Assembly: GCA_947650285.1 (NCBI GenBank)
Contig: CANTFL010000174.1
Span: 682,001-746,000 of the forward strand
Reading direction: 5' to 3'
Source of the DNA: Hyaloperonospora brassicae
Taxonomy: Eukaryota > Oomycota > Peronosporomycetes > Peronosporales > Peronosporaceae
Length of the DNA: 64,000 nucleotides
Part shown: positions 37,394 through 48,865 of the stretch, in pieces
How positions within the stretch are numbered: position 1 is the stretch's first letter
Layout of the letters: every line of letters begins with the position of its first letter
The notes under the pieces: generated by a model
Told to the model about the DNA's origin: nothing
The model's database searches: none
Seen by the model: the letters and a program-made list of their open reading frames with translations, nothing else
Translations under genes and position numbers: made by a program

Positions 37394-37666
37394 TTAGTTC
37401 GACAAGGAAGGGCATGTCCAATCCTCGAGGAACGTCTGGGATTGGGTTGCGGCTGCCGCCATGCAGCAAGGAAACACGCAATCACCCAAAGTCTCCGGGG
37501 AGAATCTGCTCATGCACCTATCCAGTACAGCGTCGCCAATTTCAGGCGTACGCCATTCGTATGGATGTGGGTATTGACACGAAGCGGGGTCCGGTTGGTT
37601 ATATGGGTCGGCAGAGATCAAGGCGACAGAAGCGAGGCCGATGACGATGCTGGCCTTGATGTTCAT
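37394..37666 (-). CDS. Secreted cysteine-rich protein, PcF/SCR-like, copy 3
   Basis: The encoded protein is identical to copy 2, with its own promoter-like element at 37720-37733. It lies in the unit starting at 37261. Confidence 0.8.
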   Translation of the reverse strand: MNIKASIVIGLASVALISADPYNQPDPASCQYPHPYEWRTPEIGDAVLDRCMSRFSPETLGDCVFPCCMAAAATQSQTFLEDWTCPSLSN

Positions 37667-39119
37667 GATCGATAGAGCTTGATGCTTGGCGTTCTAGGAG
37701 ATGCTCTGCTGTGCTTGGCAAAAGTCAAAGTGATACTTGGGATGGCGGTGCTTCAACGTCAAGAGTGCCACGCGCACCTTATACATCTAGCGGCTTTACG
37801 GGGGTCGTTCAGCGAACATACAACGAAATTTACGACACGATGGGAAAGGTCGACAACCATACAACTAATTGGACCACTGCTAATCAAATAGACAGCACGA
37901 TGAATTATCCAACCAACTACACAATGACTCCAACGACAGGATTGGGAGTTATCTAGCCGATTTGCAATCTAGCGGACAACAGGCCCGGCGTTGGCAAAAC
38001 AAGCTACGGGTCGAGCAGTTTGCAAATCGTGTGTACGCGTCGTTGATGAACCCGAATGGCTTTCGAGCCTCGGCGCGTATTCTCCCCACACGAAAACGAG
38101 AGCGTTCAGTAAGTATTACAATACGGAGCTTTCGAATCGACCATCTTGCATAAATTATGGCATAGCTTGACGTTGCTCTAACGTATCGGCCTGATTGGTG
38201 GCGTCATTGTGGACCGCTACGCAAGGAGGCAAGCAGTACGCGCACATTGCTGAACTTGACGACGACGATCGACATTTTACAAAACAGGCTTCACGCCCGG
38301 TACTTTCCACCAACTCCAACAATCAGCATATCGCAGGTTCATGTCCTTCAACAATCTCGTACAATCGAGCTCGTGGGACACATGGGAACCCGAGCACCAG
38401 CAAGTAACAGGACTTCCTGCAGGAAAAATCGGCAGAAGAAGCATGTTACCTCACCGTGCGCACTGATTGGTCTTCGGCGGTTTAGGATTGTCTTCGATGG
38501 GGTGTGGTGTGCTGCATATCAGCCGCTGTGCAGATATTTGGTCGCGCAAACGAAGCGACGACGCAAAGAACTACAAACCATCGCGGACGGACATGTACCA
38601 TATGCGAGGGACCGTTGGTCTCCTGCCACGTCATTGGTCAAAAAGAGAGTCCTTTGGTGGATAGCCGGCGACACCGGCGGGAATCATGGGGACGTAGCCG
38701 AATCGCGAGCAGGGTAGTCTGGCGTACCCCGTCCCTTTCCGGCTCTCTTCCCGGATCATCAAGGAAGAGGCTTCCCGAAGAACATTGAGAAACAGAGCCA
38801 GAAAGGCACGGGGTGTGCCAGGATACACTGCTGCTACGATCGCAGCTTGACAATATTAGCGGCGTTTCGCGCGATGCTGTGCGAGCGTGCATCAAAAGCT
38901 GACAGCTACCATTGTGACCCGAGCTGAAAGGGTTTCAGTCCTTCTTGGTGACCCAAGTACTCGGCACAATCGTCGATTACACCAGCCGTAATCTGCTTTT
39001 CATACCTCGGCAGCGGCGCCGTAGGTGTAACGAGCCAGTCGTACGTCAGCACTCACACATCGAAGAATAGCAGCTAAGAATCGATAGTCTGCAACCCTCC
39101 AATCGATTCCCAAATTTCC

Positions 39120-39665
39120 ATGGTTGAGCCTCAAGCCAGTCCTTTCCCCCTTCGGGGGCGACCACGTCGGAGGGAATCCTCCCTAAGGATAGCCGACAGG
39201 GTCGAAGTTCTGACACGGGCACGCTGCGATCGCTGTCGCGGGTGTGGGCGTAGGGGACCGACGGGTCGCGCTAGCGGCCCTAGCAGGAGTGTTTTACGGA
39301 CCGGAGGCGTACCCCGCGCCACGTGTCGCCGCTGCGGCGGGCGCACACTCCACGTCAGGGGCCGCGCAAGCGGCTGAAGGGGGCCACCATCGCAGATGGT
39401 TGAGCTCATCGAAGAGATATACGGCGGGTTGGCGTTCTCCACGCCACGCAGTCACTTCGGTGATCGCGCTCCACGTCGGGGGCCGCGCAAGCGGTCCTAA
39501 AGGGGTTTGTTGCCTTATATGGCAGCATACCCGCGTTGTCCGTGCTGCCGCTCCGGCGGTACGCATGTCCCCAGTCTACTTGGTCGCGCCAGCGGTCATG
39601 ATTGACTCGTAGTTGGCTTCGGTAGGAGGGTCTCTGACCTCGTTGCCGTCGCCCCTGGCTCTACG
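39120..39665. other. GC-rich hairpin module, unit 3 (diverged patch)
   Basis: From about 39076 to 39360 this unit differs from units 2 and 4 at many scattered sites, while sequence before and after is the same. The first hairpin loop reads GCTA rather than GCAA. The pattern suggests local gene conversion from a diverged copy. Confidence 0.6.
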
Positions 39666-39893
39666 GAGCACTTAAGTTGTCGACCCGATACCCGGGCCGT
39701 ACTTCTTGTCACACTTATCAGTCGTTAGTTATCATAATAATGGACGTACTTGACACCACCAGCAATGTCAACAACTTTGTATTTCTAGTTTCTGTTTATC
39801 AACCCTTGCAGCAAGCGGTTGGATGGTGGACGCGTGTGTTGACGAAGCTAGCCCGGAACTCAGTGACAGCGCCGCACGAAACAAAAGCTCCAA

Positions 39894-40166
39894 TTAGTTC
39901 GACAAGGAAGGGCATGTCCAATCCTCGAGGAACGTCTGGGATTGGGTTGCGGCTGCCGCCATGCAGCAAGGAAACACGCAATCACCCAAAGTCTCCGGGG
40001 AGAATCTGCTCATGCACCTATCCAGTACAGCGTCGCCAATTTCAGGCGTACGCCATTCGTATGGATGTGGGTATTGACACGAAGCGGGGTCCGGTTGGTT
40101 ATATGGGTCGGCAGAGATCAAGGCGACAGAAGCGAGGCCGATGACGATGCTGGCCTTGATGTTCAT
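39894..40166 (-). CDS. Secreted cysteine-rich protein, PcF/SCR-like, copy 4
   Basis: The encoded protein is identical to copies 2 and 3; promoter-like element at 40220-40233. It lies in the unit starting at 39761. Confidence 0.8.
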   Translation of the reverse strand: MNIKASIVIGLASVALISADPYNQPDPASCQYPHPYEWRTPEIGDAVLDRCMSRFSPETLGDCVFPCCMAAAATQSQTFLEDWTCPSLSN

Positions 40167-41625
40167 GATCGATAGAGCTTGATGCTTGGCGTTCTAGGAG
40201 ATGCTCTGCTGTGCTTGGCAAAAGTCAAAGTGATACTTGGGATGGCGGTGCTTCAACGTCAAGAGTGCCACGCGCACCTTATACATCTAGCGGCTTTACG
40301 GGGGTCGTTCAGCGAACATACAACGAAATTTACGACACGATGGGAAAGGTCGACAACCATACAACTAATTGGACCACTGCTAATCAAATAGACAGCACGA
40401 TGAATTATCCAACCAACTACACAATGACTCCAACGACAGGATTGGGAGTTATCTAGCCGATTTGCAATCTAGCGGACAACAGGCCCGGCGTTGGCAAAAC
40501 AAGCTACGGGTCGAGCAGTTTGCAAATCGTGTGTACGCGTCGTTGATGAACCCGAATGGCTTTCGAGCCTCGGCGCGTATTCTCCCCACACGAAAACGAG
40601 AGCGTTCAGTAAGTATTACAATACGGAGCTTTCGAATCGACCATCTTGCATAAATTATGGCATAGCTTGACGTTGCTCTAACGTATCGGCCTGATTGGTG
40701 GCGTCATTGTGGACCGCTACGCAAGGAGGCAAGCAGTACGCGCACATTGCTGAACTTGACGACGACGATCGACATTTTACAAAACAGGCTTCACGCCCGG
40801 TACTTTCCACCAACTCCAACAATCAGCATATCGCAGGTTCATGTCCTTCAACAATCTCGTACAATCGAGCTCGTGGGACACATGGGAACCCGAGCACCAG
40901 CAAGTAACAGGACTTCCTGCAGGAAAAATCGGCAGAAGAAGCATGTTACCTCACCGTGCGCACTGATTGGTCTTCGGCGGTTTAGGATTGTCTTCGATGG
41001 GGTGTGGTGTGCTGCATATCAGCCGCTGTGCAGATATTTGGTCGCGCAAACGAAGCGACGACGCAAAGAACTACAAACCATCGCGGACGGACATGTACCA
41101 TATGCGAGGGACCGTTGGTCTCCTGCCACGTCATTGGTCAAAAAGAGAGTCCTTTGGTGGATAGCCGGCGACACCGGCGGGAATCATGGGGACGTAGCCG
41201 AATCGCGAGCAGGGTAGTCTGGCGTACCCCGTCCCTTTCCGGCTCTCTTCCCGGATCATCAAGGAAGAGGCTTCCCGAAGAACATTGAGAAACAGAGCCA
41301 GAAAGGCACGGGGTGTGCCAGGATACACTGCTGCTACGATCGCAGCTTGACAATATTAGCGGCGTTTCGCGCGATGCTGTGCGAGCGTGCATCAAAAGCT
41401 GACAGCTACCATTGTGACCCGAGCTGAAAGGGTTTCAGTCCTTCTTGGTGACCCAAGTACTCGGCACAATCGTCGATTACACCAGCCGTAATCTGCTTTT
41501 CATACCTCGGCAGCGGCGCCGTAGGTGTAACGAGCCAGTCGTACGTCAGCACTCACACATCGAAGAATAGCAGCTATGAATCGATAGTCTGCAATTCTCC
41601 TATCGATTCCCAAATTTTCACGGTT

Positions 41626-42163
41626 CAGCTCAAGCCAGTCTTTTTCCCTCCGGGGCAGTCACGTCGGAGGGAATCCTCCACTTGGGGAGCCGACGTGGTC
41701 GAAGATCTGACGCGGGCACGCTGCACTCGCAGTCGCGGGTGTGGGCGTAGGAGACCGACGGGTCGCGCAAGCGGCCCTAGCAGGGGTGTTTTACGGACTG
41801 GAGGCGTACCCCGCGCCACGTGTCGCCGCTGCGGCGAGCGCACACTCCACGTCAAGGGGCCGCGCAAGCGGCTGAAGGGGGCCACCATCGCAGATGGTTG
41901 AGCTCATCGAAGAGATATACGGCGGGTTGGCGTTCTCCACGCCACGCAGTCACTTCGGTGATCGCGCTCCACGTCGGGGGCCGCGCAAGCGGTCCTAAAG
42001 GGGTTTGTTGCCTTATATGGCAGCATACCCGCGTTGTCCGTGCTGCCGCTCCGGCGGTACGCATGTCCCCAGTCTACTTGGTCGCGCCAGCGGTCATGAT
42101 TGACTCGTAGTTGGCTTCGGTAGGAGGGTCTCTGACCTCGTTGCCGTCGCCCCTGGCTCTACG
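41626..42163. other. GC-rich hairpin module, unit 4 (mosaic)
   Basis: The opening part (tctttttccctccggggcag) follows unit 1, whereas the part after the first stem (cttggggagccgacgtgg) follows unit 2. The hairpins are as in unit 2. Confidence 0.6.
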
Positions 42164-42391
42164 GAGCACTTAAGTTGTCGACCCGATACCCGGGCCGTAC
42201 TTCTTGTCACACTTATCAGTCGTTAGTTATCATAATAATGGACGTACTTGACACCACCAGCAATGTCAACAACTTTGTATTTCTAGTTTCTGTTTATCAA
42301 CCCTTGCAGCAAGCGGTTGGATGGTGGACGCGTGTGTTGACGAAGCTAGCCCGGAACTCAGTGACAGCGCCGCACGAAACAAAAGCTCCAA

Positions 42392-42664
42392 TTAGTTCGA
42401 CAAGGAAGGGCATGTCCAATCCTCGAGGAACGTCTGGGATTGGGTTGCGGCTGCCGCCATGCAGCAAGGAAACACGCAATCACCCAAAGTCTCCGGGGAG
42501 AATCTGCTCATGCACCTATCCAGTACAGCGTCGCCAATTTCAGGCGTACGCCATTCGTATGGATGTGGGTATTGACACGAAGCGGGGTCCGGTTGGTTAT
42601 ATGGGTCGGCAGAGATCAAGGCGACAGAAGCGAGGCCGATGACGATGCTGGCCTTGATGTTCAT
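42392..42664 (-). CDS. Secreted cysteine-rich protein, PcF/SCR-like, copy 5, next to the array breakpoint
   Basis: The encoded protein is identical to copies 2-4. Only 115 bp of upstream sequence of the unit remains before an LTR begins at 42780, so any regulatory DNA beyond that is replaced by LTR sequence. The near promoter element (42718-42731) is kept, so the gene may still be expressed, possibly with altered control. Confidence 0.8.
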   Translation of the reverse strand: MNIKASIVIGLASVALISADPYNQPDPASCQYPHPYEWRTPEIGDAVLDRCMSRFSPETLGDCVFPCCMAAAATQSQTFLEDWTCPSLSN

Positions 42665-42717
42665 GATCGATAGAGCTTGATGCTTGGCGTTCTAGGAGAT
42701 GCTCTGCTGTGCCTGGC

Positions 42718-42731
42718 AAAAGTCAAAGTGA
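42718..42731 (-). promoter_or_regulatory. Core-promoter-like element of secreted gene copy 5
   Basis: Same TCACTTTGACTTTT element, retained 48 bp from the LTR junction. Confidence 0.45.
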
Positions 42732-42779
42732 TACTTGGGATGGCGGTGCTTCAACGTCAAGAGTGCCACGCGCACCTTA

Positions 42780-43169
42780 TGTAACGGGGCACACCCTTGC
42801 GTAACTTAACGCAAGGGATTTGGGTGCCCCGACGGACGTACACGTGGCGAGCGAGGAAGCGTAGGTAGGGTAAAAGTAGAACTGTTATATTAATAAATTA
42901 AGTCTTTAAACTACTGTCTCTTCGTTTGACTTAATTCAATTATACTAATATAACTGCATGTATGGTGACGTCTCGTCACCACTCATTGCGCGCGTCTTGC
43001 GGCGATTGGTGGATTGATATCATCACGATATCAACCAATGAACAGACCCTTTGGTCGACCCTTCAATATCACCACTTTGGTGATATTGTTTAAAGAATAT
43101 CCGTCTTTATATTCTTTATTGTCACTTTCCTTAAAGTGACAATTTCATGTAACGGGCTGCCCCGTTACA
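42780..43169 (+). mobile_element. LTR (TGTAACGG...CCGTTACA), 390 bp, at the array end
   Basis: It begins tgtaacggggcacaccc and ends gggctgccccgttaca, giving TG...CA ends inside an inverted terminal segment. Near the start is a nested hairpin (CCTTGCGT/ACGCAAGG inside CACCC/GGGTG and GGGGCA/TGCCCC). The central block attgcgcgcgtcttgcggcg is shared with the LTRs at 44194 and 48405. The flanks (cctta on the left, atatc on the right) do not match, so no target duplication remains. The left flank is the interrupted fifth unit and the right flank a LINE fragment. Confidence 0.75.
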
Positions 43170-44190
43170 ATATCCCCATGGAGCATCGGAGAGATGGTGA
43201 GAACATCGGAGGCATTACACCGGCCCGTGGGAGGAAGAATCGACTTCAGTGTGTCTAATTTAAAAGTTGTCCAGCCTCGTGTCTCTAGTCTTGTCAAGTC
43301 TCTAGTGAATTGTACAAGCAATTGAAGACGCTGTTGCTTGATATGGGCAGCTCGAAATGGGACTCCCAATCTACCATCACATCAGCGCTGATACAGGAAC
43401 TCACTTTGGATTAGCTGGACGAAAGACGATGCACGGTCATGTTTTCAGCTCAACAGGAACCGATTCAGCATCGGTTTTCAGAGCCGCATAGTCGTCGGTA
43501 GTTAGGACACGTGTTGAGTGCCATGCTACAAGCGAGAGAGTATGATTGTTCAGGCAGCAAATAGTCGGCCCGAAGTCTCTTCGCCCGCCTGTACCACAGG
43601 TTGAAGCCGTCATAGATGCGACGCTTAAGTGAATCCACCATGATATACGAATTGAGGACTGGACAAACTGGATACCGATATATCTCACCTTATCCGTTCA
43701 ACCAAGCACACGCATGTCAGGAAGCGATGGCCAGTCGTGGTCCGGTTTAGCGGAAGAAGATTCGACTTCGCAACGTTGAGCTTTGCACCGGAGCCATTAC
43801 AGTATTTATGAGCAAGACCAAGATGGGTGTGCAAGTTTGTGACGGAAGAGTACAGCAAAGTGGTGTCATCGGCAAATAAAATGCCCGTGATCGTGGTCTC
43901 CTTTGAGGAACACATCACCTTCTTCATGGGCTCGAAGTAGGTTTCCTACAGGCTCATTAGTGAGGATAAGGACGGAATACAGCGGATTGCCATGCTTTAC
44001 ACCTCGAGTCGGAAACAGTGCGGACTAGATGTTCTATTTGATGACCGGATAAGCCTTAGGGCCGGTGTAAGAATGAAGAATTCAATGAGCAAACCTCGCG
44101 CCAAAGCTTATGCACTTAAGTAATCGAAACATGTAATTTCAGTCAAAACGGTCAAAGGTATTCTGGTAATTCCAAACACCGCACATACTT
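43170..44190 (-). pseudogene. LINE reverse-transcriptase fragment
   Basis: On the minus strand RGVKHGNPL (about 44015), resembling the RGVRQGDPL block, is followed after a frameshift by GILFADDTTLLYSS (43893-43852), the catalytic FADD motif. KLNVAKSNLL and, further on, RYIGIQF follow. The order is that of a non-LTR RT. Its FADD box and flanking blocks differ from the FVDD LINE at 29574-33556, so it is another family. Stops and frameshifts make it dead. Confidence 0.75.
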
Positions 44191-44193
44191 CAT

Positions 44194-44633
44194 TGTAACG
44201 GGGTAGCCCGTTTCATGACATTGTCATGAAGAAGAAAATGACAATAAAGAATATTACGTTGAATATTTTTTCAACAATTTCACTAAGCATAGTGATATTG
44301 TTGAGATGACCGAAGGGTCTACTCATTGGTTGATATCGTGGTGATATAAACCACCAATCGCTGCTAGACGCGCGCAATGGGCGGTGAGTATATGTCATCA
44401 TACGTTAAGTTATATCAATATGAAAAAGTCAGGACGAACAGTTACACAAGATTGATAGGACTTAATTGTATTAAATAACAGTTTTACTTTTACCAGAGAC
44501 TCGAGTGTTAAATTAGTCGCTTACCTTGCTCTGTATTCGTGTAATTCGTATCAGGGCACCGACCTTCACTATTGTCAGTGTAAGTTGACTCCGTACTGGC
44601 AAACCAGTACGTAGTTGTCGGTGCACCGTAACA
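44194..44633 (-). mobile_element. Solo LTR with 5-bp target duplication
   Basis: It reads on the minus strand from TGTTACGGTGCACC to the end GGGCTACCCCGTTACA. Both sides carry ttcat (44189-44193 and 44634-44638), a 5-bp duplication that marks a complete insertion of the LTR. Near its start is a hairpin GTACTGG-TTTG-CCAGTAC within GCACCGAC...GTCGGTGC. This is the same place and shape as in the LTR at 42780, but with a different sequence. Confidence 0.8.
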
Positions 44634-44638
44634 TTCAT

Positions 44639-46259
44639 CGTCGCGACTTCTAGCCAGATTTTAAATTAGGCAAGAATTCGCGCATACTGGCGGATCGATG
44701 AACCCATGACGAAGCTTTTCTAATCAGGGTGTATCAGATTATAAAATACGTGTTGAAATCGATACGTCAGCGCTTTTGACAGCACCATCGCATCGATTCT
44801 GAACAAGCATAATCGGGCGGTCATTAGTAGAAACATCACGCGTACCCTTCTTGTGAAGCAACGCCGACTTGCGTCGAGAATAAAGTATACGTCCGCGTCA
44901 ATGTCTCTTGTTCAAGACGGTACTGAGGCTCTCCTCGAAGATGTCAGGAGCGATATGGTAGAACCGGTCGTCAACCTGTCCACGACCGGCGCCGATGACG
45001 CGCGCTTTTGGTGGATTGCAGCAGCCAAGAATGTATTAGTCACTGAAGCGTCCATTATAGCACCGTCCATCGAGATACTGTACCAGTGACTAAGTCGAGA
45101 AGAGTCCATTGCATCGTGGCGTTTGGAAGCGGACCTCGTCCAATCAGACTATTAGGAAAATTCACCCCGGAACCCCAGTGATCCAAGAGAAAGAGAAAGA
45201 TCTCGTGAGAGTTAGTCGAGAGTGATATGCGCAAAGAGATCACCTTCTCGAATAATACTTGTCTTAATATTGTATATAGTGGGCAAAATAAATGCTAGTC
45301 GACTTTTTAGCGTTGATGGCTTGAAAGTCCAGGGTTATATCTTGCTTGAACTGGCTGGTCCGAGTCACAGCCTCTATGTAGTAAAACATTGCGGCATCGT
45401 AGTGCCTGCGGTTCGTGGCACAGGAATTGTCTCAATGTCGAGAAGCGGCACGGTCAAGCTAGTAAGAGCTTCGTCGATTTACTGAGTGTCTCAGAGACGA
45501 GGATTCTCCTGGACTGCCTGTAGTTGAGACTTATCATGGGCTTCCACTGTTCCCAGACATTGCTGGCGTTGAAAATAGACCGTATTGCAGACCGACGTGT
45601 TTGTGGTTGCTCCATCATGATCAAGCTTGCTCAAATCTGGCTCGTAATCTAAACCTTTTGGCCAAATTGATGTTACAACCCATCGCGTCCATATACTCTC
45701 ATATTCATTGCCGACGCCTTATCACTCCGCCATAGCGAGCTGAATTGACAGTTTTCTGCGGTGGCTTCCAGTCGTTGCACAGCATCATGTGCGTCGCATG
45801 CGTCTTGTTTCGGTCCTCCATCCTCGACGCTATCTCTGCGGAGACAGGGGAGTGAAGGTAATGTTATCGGAAACATGATGGCCGCGTCACGCGTCGAGCT
45901 GGCACTGGAATCCAAACACGACTTTCAACTAGGAAATCGCAAAATACCCGAATTTAGCTCAGCACAGAGAAGATGTGGAGTACGTGGGATTGGCAACTCG
46001 TCAAGACACATGGTGTCCGCTTTATCAAGTTTTCGATCAAAACCAAGCTACTTTGCGTCCCAGCCGACAATTGGCAGCAATCTCGAAATATCGCGAAACA
46101 TTATCATGCAAAATTGTTTAATGCACCCTGGAAGTCACCGCACGTTTCTGCGCATCGCCCAGTGATACTACTGGAAAATGATCTAAAGAGACGCCAAGGA
46201 GTACGTTAATCTATGTGATACTTTTACGCTTTGGAAACGCGGCAAAGTATGTAGGAAAT
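44639..46259. other. Decayed sequence, no supported gene
   Basis: ORFs such as 44853-45089 and 45761-46165 (plus) have no recognisable domains. They may be worn upstream parts of the gypsy element whose integrase follows. Confidence 0.4.
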
Positions 46260-47450
46260 GATTGATGATGTCAATCTTGATCACATAAGTATGATATCAA
46301 GTAGTGACGATAGATTTCATTACTGGTCTGCTTAAGTCGAAAGGATTTTATCCTATCATGACTGTCGTCAATAAGTTTTATAAATGAATCAAGTTTGCCG
46401 CTCTGTACACAAACGACGACGTAGCTGATGTAGCTAAGCGGTTTTAATGCTGTCGATCGTCATCACGGATTGACCAAAGTCGTTATTAGTGACCGAGACA
46501 GCAGGTTTCCTTCGAATTTTAAAAGAAACTAATGCCGATAATTACAATTAAACTCAGCATGACTGCAACTCGTCAAGCCCAAGCAGACGAATCAATATAC
46601 AGACATAACTCAGTCGTCGAGGACGATCTTCAGGTGCATGATACCATATCAAGGAAGTGACTGGGGTTCATTGACTGGGAGATATCAATTATCCCCATAC
46701 TGCGACTGTTTGCTTATTCACCATGTTCTCGCTGTTCAAAATCGACACAGGCCACAAAGATTGAAATGTGTGGGAACAAACGATACATTTACAAGCACAG
46801 ACTAAAAATGTCGCTGTATATGCCAAAGTATAATCAGGGGAGATAAGCATAAGCTAACCTTGCGAGTTAGGCAGAACTTGCCTAAATCTCAAGAAACGTA
46901 ATATAAGGAATACGATAAGAAGCATCACGCTCATCAGATTGTATTCAATCAAGGAGACCTCGTCATGGTAGATACAAGTCGCATGCCACTAACTCACACC
47001 GCGAAGGATGCGGAAATGAAACGAGCAAAATTTGATGCGCGCAAGATTGAACCATTCAAGTTCATTCGGATGACCATTCAAAACATGGCCAAGTTGGCTC
47101 TGCCACGATAGGTAATCCGAATGAATCATATTATCAAGGTCGACGTGTAATCCGCCTACGTCTAAATTTGCGACACGCTTTTAGCCGAATGATACCCAAG
47201 TCTTATAAGCTAGTCAGCGACGAACCGCCAAATCTCTTGCGAATGGTGGACAACTTGCTGAACTAACGAAGGTTTGATCGGCAGCCCAAATGGCTAGTTT
47301 GGTAGCACGGGGAATCCAAACTCGAAGCAACTTGGAAGCGTGATCGGAACATTCGCCACGTCTCCCATTGTGAAGCACTCATTGTCGACTTCAACTCTAA
47401 CGACGATCGTTTGAATCCGAAAGAATGTTACGGCCACAGGTAAGCACGAC
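46260..47450 (+). pseudogene. Ty3/gypsy integrase relic with chromodomain-like end
   Basis: In shifting frames it keeps DFITGLLKSKGFYPIMTVV (about 46308), KFAALYTNDDVADVAKRF, HHGLTKVVISDRDSRF (about 46460-46505), then ATRQAQADESIYRHN and VVEDDL. These are the catalytic core blocks of a gypsy integrase, including two acidic catalytic segments. Further on come FNQGDLVMVDTSRMP (about 46950) and KLEATWKRDRNIRHVSHCEA (about 47325), resembling the GPY/F and chromodomain end. Many stops and frameshifts are present. Confidence 0.75.
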
Positions 47451-48404
47451 AGTTCGGATTATGTGTATGTTCAGAAAGAACCTACATTTATTCATGTGCA
47501 TGTTATGACCAAGACACAGGAATTTGTAGACCACGACACTTTATATATACGTCAGGTGATCATCATGGAACAGACAGACATCACCCTGAACGCCAAAATT
47601 AATTAGAAAAAATCAGGACGTAGCAAAGACATGACGTGAGACGATACAAGTGTTTTGGAGTGGACAAGAGTTTATCTCTATATTTTCACAGAGCAGACAG
47701 CATAGCTAAACAATTTGTACATACCTCCATCCTCACAATATTTCCGTCATTGTTTAATAGTGAATGATACTTATTCACAAATTGGATGGTCACGCATTGA
47801 TCGTACACTATCGCACCGGGGTCAACTCTAACTAGGTCTTGGGCATCCTCGGTTACACCAATATAGGCGTGTTATCGCGGTATTTTTTGAGGTATTGGCC
47901 GAGTAGGATTTCCCGGAAAGCCGATGTTCAAGCTGCTTGCAATAGAAGCACAAGGAGCGTTGTAATCATTCTTTTCCAGACAGCTTATTTTACCGCGTCG
48001 TTAATATTCACCGGCTCAGGTTGTGAACCCTAGAAGTGTTGAAGAGCGTTCAGCTCTGTTCGGCAAAGATTTGCGACACGCCTCTAGCCTCCTACGTTAG
48101 ATATCAAATGTCCACGTCATATGCGACATGAATGGACTAGGACGAGTAGCGGCGATATTCGACTTCGTCACATGTTTGATGCTTTAAACATTGTGTTTAG
48201 CACAAGACTGAGCCGAGATAACTCGTGTTGCGCTCTTTAATTATAAGCTGTTGCAAAATAGGGTAAAATCCTACATGGTCTCGGCACTGCTTACATGGTC
48301 TCGGCACTGCTTGAGTGAGTTTTTTAAGACAACCGCAGCGACAGATCTGTATATACTTGGGTACTCTTTCTTGCTTTAAGTAAAAGCTGATCGTATACAG
48401 TCAC
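47451..48404. other. Degenerate intergenic sequence
   Basis: No gene supported. It contains a perfect 20-bp tandem duplication at 48273-48312. Confidence 0.45.
48273..48312. repeat. Perfect 20-bp tandem duplication
   Basis: acatggtctcggcactgctt is present twice in a row (48273-48292 and 48293-48312). Confidence 0.9.
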
Positions 48405-48865
48405 TGTAACGGGGCAAGCTCTATCCAGATGAATGGTAAGACATTGTATGAATGGAACGCAAGGCTGCAAACTCCCGACGTCACGTACACATGGCGTGAG
48501 AAAGCACGAGGAAGTAGACAGAACTCGGAAGCTCTGTTTGAGGAAAAAGTAGAACTGCATTTTATTTGTCAATTCCGTTAACAAACCATCTTTGTCTTAA
48601 TCTAACTACATTGAACTACAGTTCACTATGTGGGTTTCTTGCTCACTACCCATTACACGCGTCCAGCATCGAATGGTGGTTATTTTGGTTGATGTAGCGG
48701 CCACATCTACCAATAAGTGGAAAATCCATGAATATCACCGTCGGGGGCAATATTCTGCCAACATTACCTCTTCTAGAGTAATGTTGATTATAATTATCTA
48801 AATAGATATTATTCAAAAATTGATACCTTCGTATAGATTTTATGTAACGAACTCACCCCGTTACA
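48405..48865 (+). mobile_element. Solo LTR, 461 bp, TGTAACGG family
   Basis: It starts tgtaacggggcaagc and ends actcaccccgttaca. Inside are cgtacacatggcg and gcacgaggaag, matching the LTR at 42780, and a degenerate cccattacacgcgtccagc block. The flanks gtcac and ttcac agree in four of five bases, compatible with a worn 5-bp target duplication. The hairpin near the start of the other two LTRs is not evident here. Confidence 0.7.

Larger units (their letters stand above)
28264..42779. repeat. Tandem array of a 2.5-kb unit, four full copies plus a truncated fifth
   Basis: Units start at the shared segment agcaatgtcaacaactttgt at 28264, 34761, 37261, 39761 and 42259. Spacings are 2500, 2500 and 2498 bp. 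The first interval becomes 2497 bp once the LINE insertion and one copy of its target duplication are removed. Long stretches of units 2, 3 and 4 look identical. The first unit begins where homology stops at 28264; the fifth ends at 42779, where an LTR starts. Each unit contains a secreted cysteine-rich protein gene, plus-strand exon-like ORFs and a GC-rich hairpin module. Confidence 0.95.

Noticed and set aside
42780..44633. A single composite element bounded by two inverted LTRs
   Set aside because: The right LTR has its own ttcat target duplication, so it is an independent insertion. The left LTR has none and the interior is a LINE fragment, not LTR-element coding sequence.
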